A DNA stretch of 44,539 nt, from positions 1 to 44,539 of the forward strand of contig JAKPGL010000090.1 in assembly GCA_029550925.1 (NCBI GenBank), in the 5' to 3' direction. The stretch's first letter is position 1. Every line of letters starts with the position of its first letter. Positions 17,015-26,160 of the stretch are shown in pieces. A model generated the notes under the pieces. The model did not search any database, was not told the DNA's origin, and saw only the letters and a list, made by a program, of their open reading frames with translations. This DNA is from Planctomycetota bacterium (GTDB lineage Bacteria > Planctomycetota > Planctomycetia > Pirellulales > Thermoguttaceae). Both the position numbers and the translations under genes were made by a program.

Positions 17015-20000
17015 ATGAACCGTTCAGCTTTTGGCCCATGCAGTAGCATAGCGGTTGCCCTATTGCTGTTGGTCTTCGCAGCCACCCAGGTTCAGGCCGG
17101 GATCATCTTCCAACGACCCGGCGATAATTACATCGCCTTGGAAGCCGAATGGCCCGACACCCTCAACTCCACCGGCAGCGATTGGCGTATCATCGACACC
17201 ACCAACCCCTATCAACATCCCAACTGGGGGGTTCCCAATCGTTACCCCAAGACCCAATATCTATTGCCTACCAGCACCAATGCCTCCGGCAACGCCGCTG
17301 TTTTGGCGAATTTCGGACAAGTCCAAACCAGCATTGCTATCTATAAAATCTATTTCACCACCCCCGGTACTTATCGGTGGTACATCCGGGACGGTGCCTT
17401 TGAAGATGGGGTTGATCCTAGTGGTTATGGCAATGAAGATTCCTTGTTTCGGCCGACGGATTTTAATGTAGATCCTACCGAAGCCTATCACGGATTTTCT
17501 GGATTGACCGAGGGCCAGTATGGCTGGCGGAATAGTGGGTTTACCTATACTGTCTCAACCCCAGGTTTAGTCGAGTTTCGGATTCGGCCTCGGGAAAACG
17601 GGTTTTCGATCGACCGGATGGTCTTTAGTTTGGTCACCGGGCTGAGCGGCAGCCAACTGGACGCATTGGCCAATTCGGTGCTGGTTACTTCCGGTTCGCC
17701 GACGGTTACGGAATTTACCAACGGCGGCGGCGACGGCAAATGGGAAACCGCAGGCAATTGGACCGCCGGCGTTCCGACGGCTAGTTCGCTTGCGTACATC
17801 GGCAACAATCAGACGGTTAGCCTTTCCCAAGCAGGTGCAGCGGTCCTTTCGCTCTGGATCGGCCATAATACAGCCGGCACGACTTATCCGGGCAACGGAA
17901 CGTTGCAGCAAACGGCCGGTGATTTGACCGTCGGCGCCGTGCTGGCCATCGGCCTGGACGGCGCCGTGGGTAGTTACACGGCTTCCGGCGGCAGTCGGCT
18001 GACGATTGGTTCGCCTACGGACCGGGCCAATTTCTACCTCGCCCGCTCCACCGCCCAGATTACCAACAATCCGCAAAGTACTTTCGATCTGAGCGGGGCC
18101 AGCGAGTTTACCGCCTACCTAGACCAGTGGATCATTGGCCAGCGGGTCGGCGGCACCGATCCGAACTACGGAAAGCCGTATGCCCAGGTTCTCCTTGCCC
18201 AACAAAATACGATCGATGCTCGCACGATCCTGATTTCTCAGTATGACATCTGGGGCGCTGAGGCCCTGCAAACCCAGCTCCGGTTGGGCCAGAGCAATAC
18301 CATTAAGACAGACCTTCTTACCGTGGCTGGCAGCCGGGGCTACGCCCTGGTCGATTTTCAGGCTTCCGGAGGTGTTTTCAATCTCCAGGGTTCCACCGGC
18401 GCGTTGGCCGATCTGCAAATCGCCTACTGCACCCTCAGCACCGGTAACCAAACCCGGGCGACCCTGGACCTTACGGCTGGCACGTTTAACGCCCAATTGG
18501 ACGAGCTGATCATCGGCTATCGGGTCGGTAGAAATGAATACACGACGACCAGCACCGGGGTCCTTTCGTTTAATGCCGGCACAGTAACAGCCAATAGCAT
18601 CATCCTTGGCCAGGGCACGGTCGCCCCCGACAACAATCTGGGCAAAGGCGTTGGCACTCTGAATATGGGCGGCGGCAGCCTGACCGTGGCTGGCAATATC
18701 CAGATGGGCATCGGCACCACAGTAAGCGAGGGGACATTGAACCTTACCGGCGGTACGCTAACCGTCCAGGGCAGCATTCTGGGCGGCGTGGGTATCAGCA
18801 CCCTGAATCTCGACGGCCCCGCCACCGTCAACGTCCAAGGCAACCTGGAAGTCCGAAACCTCTGGGTGGGAGGCAATGGGCGAACCGTTAATCCCACCGT
18901 GGATGTAACCGGTAATTTCACCCTGCTTGGCGGCGGCGTGCTCCGGGTCGGCTACCGAAATAGCACTAGCATCAATCCGAACGATTCTACATCCGGAACC
19001 CTGGATCTACGCAATCTGGCTTCGCCTTTGGTCAGTATTGCAGCCTCGGCTATCGAGGTGGGCGTCCTCAGCGTGGATCTGAACCAGCCGGTCGAAGGCG
19101 TGCTCTGGCTTCCCACGAACCAAATGGTGAACATTTCCGCCACGACGATTACCCTCGGCCATTCCACGGCTGGTTGGACGCCGACGGTCAAAGGCACGGT
19201 CCACCTGGGCAAGCAGACGGCCATCGAAACCAACACCCTGTATGTCGGCCGACAAAAGGCCCAAGGGGTTATGGATATTGCTTCCGGCGGGGTGTTTTCG
19301 CTTACCGGACCCAGCGGCGGAAAGGCGATCCTACGGGTCGGCTATGTGGATTCGAATACCGGAACGGATGTTTCCCGAGGCACCCTGAATTTAACCGGCG
19401 GGACGTTCAACGCCAACTTGAGCGAACTTACCATCGGATATCATCTGTATCCCTGGAGCGGCACGGCCGGAAAAGCCGAGGGCATAATGACCATGGAAGC
19501 CGGCACGGTAACAGCCGATACGGTAACCATCGGCTATGGCGAACCGCCTCAAGGCAGTGCGGTAGCCGGCGGAGGCGGCATCGGCACGCTGAATCTCAAA
19601 GGCGGCAACTTCCAGGCCCAGACCATCCGACTGAGCGTAGGCGGCTCCGACCGGGCCAAAGGCACCCTGAACTTCTCCGGCGGCGTGCTGTCGGCCGAGC
19701 AAATCCTCAAAGGGGCCGCAGGCACCGCTGCCTTCAACTGGACCGGCGGTACCTTGCATGTCGATACCTTTGGCACGTCCGACGTGGCCTTTGATCTTAA
19801 CCAACAGGGCGGCGTCCTGGCCCCAGGCCGATCCATCGGGTCAACCACCATCTACGGCAATTACAACCAGGCACAGGCCGGCACGCTGGAAATCGAACTA
19901 GCTAGCCTCAGCAGCTACGATACGGTAACGGTGCACGGCCAGGCCAATCTTCAAGGCACTTTGCTGGTGAAGTTCCTGGACGGCTATGCACCGGGCCTGT

Positions 20001-20248
20001 GCGATACGTTCCATCTGGTCTATGCCTCTGGCGGAATCGATATGACGAATCTGGTTTTGGCCGGCGACGAGCCGCCCAATACCCGCTGGCTGCTGAATGT
20101 CATCCCCGGTGAAGGTCCGTGGGAGAATTGGCAGATTTTGCAGCTCCAGGCGGCGGTACCGGAACCGGCCAGTTGGTTGTTAGCCCTCCTGGCCCTGCTG
20201 ACCTGGTTCGGCTATGCTGAGCTAAAACGGTTTCCGCTTGTGCGATAA
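17015..20248 (+). CDS. Large PEP-CTERM beta-helix protein
   Basis: 1,077 residues. The signal peptide ends near 'ATQVQAG'. The start is the ATG after AAAGGGGG (17003-17010), not an upstream ATG at 16985. After a ~210-residue N-terminal beta-sandwich-like part come many repeats of the form 'GTLNLTGGTFxAxLxELxIGY' and 'GTLNMGGGSLTVAGNI', typical of autotransporter-like right-handed beta-helices. The end is a PEP-CTERM tag 'VPEPASWLLALLALL' plus a basic tail; this tag is unlike that of the two PEP-CTERM genes at the window start. Inference: a rod-shaped secreted or surface protein. No catalytic motif was seen. A weak promoter candidate is TTGAAC (16912-16917), 17 bases, TAAACT (16935-16940). Confidence 0.85.
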   Translation: MNRSAFGPCSSIAVALLLLVFAATQVQAGIIFQRPGDNYIALEAEWPDTLNSTGSDWRIIDTTNPYQHPNWGVPNRYPKTQYLLPTSTNASGNAAVLANFGQVQTSIAIYKIYFTTPGTYRWYIRDGAFEDGVDPSGYGNEDSLFRPTDFNVDPTEAYHGFSGLTEGQYGWRNSGFTYTVSTPGLVEFRIRPRENGFSIDRMVFSLVTGLSGSQLDALANSVLVTSGSPTVTEFTNGGGDGKWETAGNWTAGVPTASSLAYIGNNQTVSLSQAGAAVLSLWIGHNTAGTTYPGNGTLQQTAGDLTVGAVLAIGLDGAVGSYTASGGSRLTIGSPTDRANFYLARSTAQITNNPQSTFDLSGASEFTAYLDQWIIGQRVGGTDPNYGKPYAQVLLAQQNTIDARTILISQYDIWGAEALQTQLRLGQSNTIKTDLLTVAGSRGYALVDFQASGGVFNLQGSTGALADLQIAYCTLSTGNQTRATLDLTAGTFNAQLDELIIGYRVGRNEYTTTSTGVLSFNAGTVTANSIILGQGTVAPDNNLGKGVGTLNMGGGSLTVAGNIQMGIGTTVSEGTLNLTGGTLTVQGSILGGVGISTLNLDGPATVNVQGNLEVRNLWVGGNGRTVNPTVDVTGNFTLLGGGVLRVGYRNSTSINPNDSTSGTLDLRNLASPLVSIAASAIEVGVLSVDLNQPVEGVLWLPTNQMVNISATTITLGHSTAGWTPTVKGTVHLGKQTAIETNTLYVGRQKAQGVMDIASGGVFSLTGPSGGKAILRVGYVDSNTGTDVSRGTLNLTGGTFNANLSELTIGYHLYPWSGTAGKAEGIMTMEAGTVTADTVTIGYGEPPQGSAVAGGGGIGTLNLKGGNFQAQTIRLSVGGSDRAKGTLNFSGGVLSAEQILKGAAGTAAFNWTGGTLHVDTFGTSDVAFDLNQQGGVLAPGRSIGSTTIYGNYNQAQAGTLEIELASLSSYDTVTVHGQANLQGTLLVKFLDGYAPGLCDTFHLVYASGGIDMTNLVLAGDEPPNTRWLLNVIPGEGPWENWQILQLQAAVPEPASWLLALLALLTWFGYAELKRFPLVR

Positions 20249-20373
20249 ACTCGTGGAGAGACCTCTCTAGGTTGGCTATTTGTGTGTGGGGTGGGCATCT
20301 GGAGACCGGCTAGGAAGCTGCCAGTCGGTGCGAAAATCTTCCGGTGGAAAGTCTCCGGGGTGGCTGAGGAAGC

Positions 20374-21144
20374 ATGTCAGAGGTAGGATGTCGTTTGTTG
20401 ATGGATCCGCCCCGGGAGGGGGCCTGGAATATGGCTCTGGATGAATGGCTGCTCGTTTGGGCCGAGCGGACGGGCCAACCGGTCTTCCGAATCTACCAAT
20501 GGCGGCCGGCCACCTTGTCGTTGGGGTATTTTCAGCAGTGGCAGGATCGACGCCGGCACAGGGCCAGTTTAGACTGTCCGATGGTGCGTCGGCCAAGCGG
20601 CGGCGGGGCTATCGTGCATGATCGGGAACTGACCTACTCGCTGGCCCTGCCTTACTCTCTGTTGCCTCAGGGAGGGCCTTCTGCCCTCTATGGCCTGGTT
20701 CACGAAGCCCTGCTGGAGGTGTTTTCCCTCTGGGGATTGGCCGCTCGGCTATGGCAGTGCTCTTGCCCATCCACAGTCCCCTCCTCCGAGGAGCCCTTTT
20801 TGTGCTTCCAACGGCGGAGCCGATGGGATATAGTGGCCGACGGCCCCGACGGCAGAGAGGTAAAACTGGTCGGCAGCGCCCAGCGCCGAACCCGCACCGC
20901 GTTGCTTCAGCATGGCAGCATCCTTCTGGGTCGATCGCCGGCAGCTCCGGAACTGCCCGGAGTGAGCGAACTTCTGGGCCGACCGGTGCAGTCGGAGGAA
21001 CTCTGGCAACCATGGCTTGCTCGGCTGAGCGAAAAACTCGGTTGGAACTGGATAACCGACTCTTTCACCGCCCCGGAGCTTTCAGAGGCGGAGCAGTTGG
21101 TTCGGAGTAAATATGGGGCAGAGTCTTGGACCCTTCGACGCTAG
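20374..21144 (+). CDS. Lipoate-protein ligase A / octanoyltransferase-like protein
   Basis: 256 residues. It belongs to the biotin/lipoate ligase-transferase fold: 'GAWNMALDEWLLVWA', 'RIYQWRPATLSLGYFQ', 'VRRPSGGGAIVHDRELTYSLALP' and the lysine region 'REVKLVGSAQRRTRTALLQHGSILLG'. Known of the family: attachment of lipoate or octanoate to lipoyl domains (LplA), or octanoyl transfer from ACP (LipM). The 'NMALDE…LSLGYFQ' spacing resembles LipM-type proteins, but the motifs visible here do not decide between ligase and transferase. The gene stands alone; the ribosome binding site GAGGA is close to the ATG. Confidence 0.85.
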   Translation: MSEVGCRLLMDPPREGAWNMALDEWLLVWAERTGQPVFRIYQWRPATLSLGYFQQWQDRRRHRASLDCPMVRRPSGGGAIVHDRELTYSLALPYSLLPQGGPSALYGLVHEALLEVFSLWGLAARLWQCSCPSTVPSSEEPFLCFQRRSRWDIVADGPDGREVKLVGSAQRRTRTALLQHGSILLGRSPAAPELPGVSELLGRPVQSEELWQPWLARLSEKLGWNWITDSFTAPELSEAEQLVRSKYGAESWTLRR

Positions 21145-21530
21145 GGCGTAGGGCCGTGTCTCATACGGCAGCCTAGCCGACAGACTAGGTTACATAGCCT
21201 CATCGGTCAGACACAGTAGCGCCCACTGTCAAATACTCGTTGGCCCGTGAGGTAGAACCCAACCGTTGGTTTTTGGGCAAAATCGGGTTTGGGTTGGCAG
21301 ACGATCTTCTGACGCTGAACAAGGGACGCTTTGGGCGGGCATCCACCCTATTTAGGTGTATGTTGTAATCCAAAGTGGGTATCCTCAATCGCTCTCAACC
21401 TGCGAAAATAATGGAAAGAACCTCAGAAACGGAAAGGGGTGTTTCGAGAACCTGACCGAACCTGACCTAAAGCAATAAAGGCACGGCCTTCTTCGGGTTC
21501 AAGAAAGCCGTTTTACCTGATTGGGAAACT
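21145..21530. other. Intergenic region before queA
   Basis: 386 bases without a credible gene. A palindromic unit CAGCCTAG…AGACTAGGTTAC lies at 21169-21193, related to the repeats at 38101-38280. A hairpin CGGCCTTCTT / AAGAAAGCCG (21484-21493 / 21501-21510, one mismatch) followed by TTTT lies 17 bases before the queA ATG. It could be a terminator of upstream transcription or an attenuator. It does not match the preQ1-I riboswitch core. Confidence 0.4.
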
Positions 21531-22619
21531 ATGGACGAACAACAACCTGCCGGGCCGGTAGGTTTGACCGTGGACGAACTGGCCCAATACGATTACCATT
21601 TGCCGAAACGTCTGATCGCCCAGGCGCCCCTGCCGAACCGGGCCGACGCCCGGATGCTGGTGGTGCGACGGGCCGAGCAATCGCTAGAGCACTTGTATGT
21701 ACGGGATTTGCCCGAACTGCTCCAGCCGGGCGATTGTCTGGTGCTGAATAATACGAAAGTGATCCCTGCCCGATTGGTGGGCTATCGGCAATCGACCGGC
21801 GGTCGGTGGGAGGGGTTGTTTTTAGAGGCTTGGCCGAACGGCTTTTGGAAGGTGTTGGCCCGTACCCGCGGCAAACCCAAACCGGATGAACCCATTGTGC
21901 TGATCAATCGGTTCGGGAAGGAAGACATTCGGCTTTTTGTGGGTACGAGGTTGCCGGAGGAAGGGGCGTGGATAGTTCGGCCGGAGAGCCAGGAGGATGC
22001 ATTGAGTCTATTGGATCGGGTGGGTCGAGTGCCGTTGCCGCCGTACATCCGGCGGGGAGAGATGCGAGAGGCGGATCGGATACGGTATCAAACCGTTTAC
22101 GCTGCTGCGCCCGGTTCGATTGCGGCCCCCACCGCCGGATTGCATTTCACCCAAGCGCTGTTGGATCGGTTGGGAGACGCCGGGATAGAAATCTGCCGGA
22201 TCACTTTACACGTGGGCATAGGCACATTTCGACCGATTAAGACGGCCCGATTGGCCGATCATCAAATGCACAGCGAATGGGGCCGGATCACGGCCGAGAC
22301 CGTGGAGCGGCTCTTATCGGCCCGGCAAAAGGGGCGCCGGATCGTGGCCGTCGGCACCACCTGCGTTCGGCTGTTGGAGACGGCGGCGGCGGACGGCCAG
22401 TTGACGCCGTTTTCCGGCCATACGAACCTTTTCATTCGGCCGCCGTATCAGTTTCGGGCGGTGGATGCACTGTTGACGAATTTTCATCTACCGCGTACCA
22501 CACTTCTCGTTTTGGTGCGCACCTTCGGCGGCGATCAACTCATCCGAACGGCCTACGAAGAAGCCATCCGGCAAGAGTACCGGTTCTATAGCTACGGCGA
22601 TTGTATGCTGATCCTATAG
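21531..22619 (+). CDS. queA: S-adenosylmethionine:tRNA ribosyltransferase-isomerase QueA
   Basis: 362 residues. The enzyme transfers and isomerises the ribosyl part of SAM onto preQ1 in tRNA to form epoxyqueuosine. Family motifs: 'DYHLPKRLIAQAPLPNRADARMLVV', 'LQPGDCLVLNNTKVIPARL', 'PLPPYIRR', 'GSIAAPTAGLHFT', 'ITLHVGIGTFRPI', 'HSEWGRIT', 'VGTTCVRLLE' and 'LLTNFHLPRTTLLVLV'. The length is normal and no other queuosine gene is nearby. It is convergent with the minus-strand gene at 22717, and the two share a very stable hairpin. Confidence 0.96.
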   Translation: MDEQQPAGPVGLTVDELAQYDYHLPKRLIAQAPLPNRADARMLVVRRAEQSLEHLYVRDLPELLQPGDCLVLNNTKVIPARLVGYRQSTGGRWEGLFLEAWPNGFWKVLARTRGKPKPDEPIVLINRFGKEDIRLFVGTRLPEEGAWIVRPESQEDALSLLDRVGRVPLPPYIRRGEMREADRIRYQTVYAAAPGSIAAPTAGLHFTQALLDRLGDAGIEICRITLHVGIGTFRPIKTARLADHQMHSEWGRITAETVERLLSARQKGRRIVAVGTTCVRLLETAAADGQLTPFSGHTNLFIRPPYQFRAVDALLTNFHLPRTTLLVLVRTFGGDQLIRTAYEEAIRQEYRFYSYGDCMLIL

Positions 22620-22624
22620 AGAGA

Positions 22625-22663
22625 GTCGGCGTCCATGAGACGACGGTTCTCATGGACGCCGAC
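22625..22663. terminator. Perfect 16-bp hairpin between convergent genes
   Basis: 22625-22640 pairs perfectly with 22648-22663 around a 7-base loop. It starts 6 bases after queA and lies 54 bases from the end of the minus-strand gene. There is no T run, so it may work as a transcript-end stabiliser rather than a classical terminator. Confidence 0.5.
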
Positions 22664-22716
22664 CAATGACTTTCGACGATTTTTTGGAAAGACCCTGTTG
22701 GGCCGTTCTGGGCGGA

Positions 22717-24153
22717 TCAGCCTTCTTCAACCACCCGCAATTGCATGAGATCGGCCAGGTGGCGGGCGTTTTGCATGTGGTCGCCGTAGAAGACCACCCG
22801 ATGCAAGAGGGTCATCATATCGCCCTCCAACACGCCGCCGCCCCAATTGCGAACCATCTTAGCCGCATCGCCAATCTCGGTAACGATCTGCGTTCGGCAG
22901 GCCCGGACCGATTTCTCCGGTACTTCGCGGATCGTGCCGGTGGAAATGAGCAGGTGCTCCAAGTTGACCAGTTTGGTGCGAGTGATCTTTTGGCCAATGC
23001 GGTATTGGATTTCCGGCACCACGCCGCCGCCGACTTCGGAATGGCTGCGCAAAAGATACGGGGCCGGTTCGCCGTTGGGGCCGTCCATCTTCAGCGGACC
23101 GACGCAATGGGCAGTCCACAGGGCGTTCTTGGCCGTATCGAACGTGGCGTTACCCTGGAAGCCGGGGATATTGGCCAGGTACCAGAAAAGCATCATCGTC
23201 AGTAGCGAATCCATGTCGCCCTCGCAGGAAGCCGGGATGCCTCGGTCCCGCAACCGGGTAAATCCCAAGCAGGGGAAGCCACGTGGGAGCCAGCCCATGC
23301 AGGTTCCGACGGCCAGCGCCTGGGCCTTTTCTTCCTCCATGAGTTTATCCAGAGCCAGGCTGACCCGGGCGGCTTTGAGCACATCCTCTTCCGTGGGTTC
23401 GATCATCTTTTTAGCGCCCTTGATCCAGGCTTCCGCCTCGGCTTTCGCCTTGGCCAGATCGATCGATTCCAAAACCTCATCGAACCGCTTCTGTGGGACG
23501 ATGATCACAGTGGGACCGAGCCTCTCTTTGATCTTTTCCGGTTGGCAGGCCGGCGCAGTACCTTTCAAAGGGACAAAACCGACAATCCGGCTATGCCGCA
23601 TCAGCGGGATGACCCGGAGCACACGGGCGGCCCGCTCCAATTCGATCCGGTCGCTGCTGGCCATCAGGGTAACCGGCTTGCCTTCCTGCCGCCACCGGAA
23701 CGGATACATCCAGTCATGGCCGCTGGCCGGGGCGGAATAGACCGCCATGGGCCGACCGGCATCCACAATCGGTTTGGTAGCCCGGAGCAAGCCGCCGATG
23801 CAGAGATTGATCGCTAGCACCGGGGCTTCGGCGCCGGCTTGTTCCAGAATTTTCGCTGTCTCTTCTGGAGTATTGGCCCGGCCAGCGACAAACTCCACAT
23901 TGCCCAGTTTCGTCTCTACCTCCTTGAGACAGTTTTGCAAAGCGGCGATTTCTTCTTCACACACGCCCCAGGAACGATCACAAGGCACAGGCGAGCCGGT
24001 AAAAATGGCGGCAATCCGCACCTTTTCCGGCATGGTGGGCAGCTCGGCCGGTTTCGACGCCGCTTCTTCCGCATACAAGCCGCCCGCCGCCCACAACATC
24101 GAAGTCACTGCCCCAGTCCCTAAAAACTCTCGTCGGTTGCAGTTTTCACACAT
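22717..24153 (-). CDS. Tat-signal protein resembling L-fucose/L-arabinose isomerase family
   Basis: 478 residues from the ATG at 24153, chosen because AAGGAG precedes it by 8 bases and because it places 'NRREFLGTG', a twin-arginine signal, at the N-terminus. The body is globular: 'RIAAIFTGSPVP', 'NTPEETAKILEQAGAEAPVLAINLC' and a C-terminal 'LLRSHSEVGGGVVPEIQYRIGQKITRTKLVNLEHLL'. The overall pattern recalls FucI/AraA-type proteins, but I cannot confirm catalytic residues, so this is a tentative family call. It starts 37 bases after the ceramidase stop on the same strand, so they probably form an operon. Inference: a periplasmic partner in breakdown of sugar-containing substrates. No function is assigned. 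Confidence 0.6.
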   Translation of the reverse strand: MCENCNRREFLGTGAVTSMLWAAGGLYAEEAASKPAELPTMPEKVRIAAIFTGSPVPCDRSWGVCEEEIAALQNCLKEVETKLGNVEFVAGRANTPEETAKILEQAGAEAPVLAINLCIGGLLRATKPIVDAGRPMAVYSAPASGHDWMYPFRWRQEGKPVTLMASSDRIELERAARVLRVIPLMRHSRIVGFVPLKGTAPACQPEKIKERLGPTVIIVPQKRFDEVLESIDLAKAKAEAEAWIKGAKKMIEPTEEDVLKAARVSLALDKLMEEEKAQALAVGTCMGWLPRGFPCLGFTRLRDRGIPASCEGDMDSLLTMMLFWYLANIPGFQGNATFDTAKNALWTAHCVGPLKMDGPNGEPAPYLLRSHSEVGGGVVPEIQYRIGQKITRTKLVNLEHLLISTGTIREVPEKSVRACRTQIVTEIGDAAKMVRNWGGGVLEGDMMTLLHRVVFYGDHMQNARHLADLMQLRVVEEG

Positions 24154-24190
24154 GGACTTCTCCTTTTCAAAAAGGAAAGTGAAGACGTAC

Positions 24191-25675
24191 TTATTTTTGG
24201 AAAGTGGCTTGGGGTTTGATGCCGACGGCCTGGACGGCCCGCTGGACCGCCTGGAGGATATCGGTTTCGATGGATTCGGCCCAACGGACCGCCGGATGTC
24301 CATAGACGGAAAATGCCCCGGCTTCGTAGCCGCCCTCTTGCCAGACACGATGGGAGGGAATGTACGCCATATCATCGTTGGCATAGCCGGCTACCCAGGT
24401 GGCTGGGCCGTAAATCTCCCGGAGCCGAATTTGATAATCGACCACCACTTCGCCGCCCAAGGCGATCCAAAGTTGCTTTTGGCCCAACCGCCAGACTTGG
24501 ACCGGATAGGCGGGGTAGGCGGTAGCCCAGGGTTTGCCTTCGGCCCGCTCGGCCAGAAGCCGACGCGCCCATCGCCCCTGATAGTTCTCCTGAGAAGAGA
24601 GCTTTTTCAAATCCTCTTCCTTTGGCGGTTCCCAGGCCAGGGGGATTTCCACCCAGGCGGTCGCCAAGGTGGGTTCGATCGGACGCATTGGTTTGGAGAG
24701 GACTTCGGCCACTGCGTCGGCCAATTGCCGACCGTACTGCTTGGCAAGCTCTACCTTTCGGCGTGGGATGGGGTTCTGGTCGGCGCCGCAGCCGATGTAA
24801 AACATGGCCTGCGTCCCAGGATATTTTTCCTGCACGCCGATCTGGGCAAAGCCGGCATAATCGCCCGACCAAAGATAGTCGGCCAAAGTGGTATTATGGC
24901 AGGCGTAGCCGAAGACTACGGCCCGAAGCGTGCTTGCCTCAGCTTGTTCCTGCTTACTGGACGCTCCGTTACCGGAGGATTTCCCCGATACTTTCCGGAC
25001 GGCCAGGACAAAGACGGTAGGATCGGTGGGGCCTTTGGGCGATTGGCCCTCGGCCCGGAGCTTTTCTACCTCCGCCTCTTTGTTATTGCGTCGGTTGACG
25101 GCGAAATGGCACTGGCCTTCGCCGGCTTCCAACCGGGCCGGTTCCATCGACCCAATCGCCTGACCGATGCACTCGACGATCTTCTTTTCCAGCCAGGTGG
25201 TATATTCCGTGATGAGTTGCTTCTGCTGGTCGTCCAGGGGGTAGATATCCCAGAGGGCATTTTTCAGCACCGGGCCGCTATGGGTATGGGAACAGGTGAG
25301 CATCAAAGCGGAGCGGTCCAGATGGAAGCGTTCTTTCACGGCGGCGGCAATCCGATCGGCCAGGTCCCGAGGAAAACCGACCAGATCACTGGTTACCAGC
25401 ACCGCCCGGCGACCGTCGGCCGATTCCAGGGCTAGCACCTTGATCCAAAGATCATCCAGCACGCCTTCGGCCGGTTTGGTCCGAGCGGCATAGCCAGCAA
25501 GCCATATTGGTTTTTCCGGCGTGATCTTCACCTGGGCCAGGCCAACTTTCCAATATGTTTCGGCGGCTAGGGCGGGTTGCTCGGCCCAAACCGGCAGGTT
25601 TGCCAAGCCATACGCCAGTAAACTCAGCAAACACCATCCCCACCCAATCCATCGCAACCATTGACGCCTGTTCAT
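24191..25675 (-). CDS. Neutral/alkaline non-lysosomal ceramidase family protein
   Basis: 494 residues with an N-terminal signal or membrane segment. The family core is clear: 'VGLAQVKITPEKPIWLAGYAAR', 'LVTSDLVGFPRDLADRI', the zinc-ligand motif 'LTCSHTHSGPVL', and 'VFGYACHNTTLADYLWSGDYAGFAQ' with the second His. Known of the family: zinc-dependent amide hydrolysis of N-acyl sphingosine. Many planctomycete members are shorter and of unknown substrate; the C-terminal immunoglobulin-like domain of full-length ceramidases seems absent here. AGGAGG lies about 10 bases before the start. It is first gene of a likely operon with the Tat-signal protein. Confidence 0.87.
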   Translation of the reverse strand: MNRRQWLRWIGWGWCLLSLLAYGLANLPVWAEQPALAAETYWKVGLAQVKITPEKPIWLAGYAARTKPAEGVLDDLWIKVLALESADGRRAVLVTSDLVGFPRDLADRIAAAVKERFHLDRSALMLTCSHTHSGPVLKNALWDIYPLDDQQKQLITEYTTWLEKKIVECIGQAIGSMEPARLEAGEGQCHFAVNRRNNKEAEVEKLRAEGQSPKGPTDPTVFVLAVRKVSGKSSGNGASSKQEQAEASTLRAVVFGYACHNTTLADYLWSGDYAGFAQIGVQEKYPGTQAMFYIGCGADQNPIPRRKVELAKQYGRQLADAVAEVLSKPMRPIEPTLATAWVEIPLAWEPPKEEDLKKLSSQENYQGRWARRLLAERAEGKPWATAYPAYPVQVWRLGQKQLWIALGGEVVVDYQIRLREIYGPATWVAGYANDDMAYIPSHRVWQEGGYEAGAFSVYGHPAVRWAESIETDILQAVQRAVQAVGIKPQATFQK

Positions 25676-25908
25676 GCCTGGTACTCCTCCTATTTCTAAA
25701 AGTAACGGTTAGGAAATACAGGCGTTGCTGCCAACTTGGCCAAGGCCGGCCCGGCGATCTATATTCTACCTATCGCCGAGGAGATTTTCGAGTAAACGGG
25801 CAACAAAATATCCTCATCTGGTCAATGGCACAAAATGGCCCATAAGGATACGCTTGGTTCTGCTTTGGTAGGCGCCAAAAAGGCGGATCATGGAAGGATA
25901 GTTTTTCG

Positions 25909-26133
25909 GTAACATTTTAGTCGAATGCAGTACCTTGTCACTGCTGCGTAAGCAGCAGTCCAGGCTTGTTCCCGCACAGGCGGGGAGCCAGGTGTTGCAA
26001 GACTGTTTGTTTTCTGGATTCCCGCTTTCGCGGCAGTGACAATCTGCGGTGGACCGCCGCCTAGAGCGGCAGTGACAATACCGGGTAAATTTCGCCCTAA
26101 AATAAGCCTTTTTGCATTCGACGGAAATGTTAC
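25909..26133. mobile_element. Family I MITE-like element, copy B (225 bp)
   Basis: Left end GTAACATTTTAGTCGAATGC; right end the inverted GCATTCGACGGAAATGTTAC. The flanks GTTTTTCG (25901-25908) and GTTTTTGG (26134-26141) match at 7 of 8 bases, a decayed target duplication. The interior carries GGATTCCCGCTTTCGCGGCAG and CTAGAGCGGCAGTGACA palindromic modules. It lies 27 bases from the stop of the thioredoxin gene. The rest of the 25676-26160 gap shows nothing else. Confidence 0.8.
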
Positions 26134-26160
26134 GTTTTTGGAGCCTCCGGAGAGGAAAAA

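Noticed and set aside
23747-25435. A 562-residue open frame on the plus strand
   Set aside because: It overlaps the clear ceramidase and Tat-signal genes on the minus strand and shows no recognisable domain.
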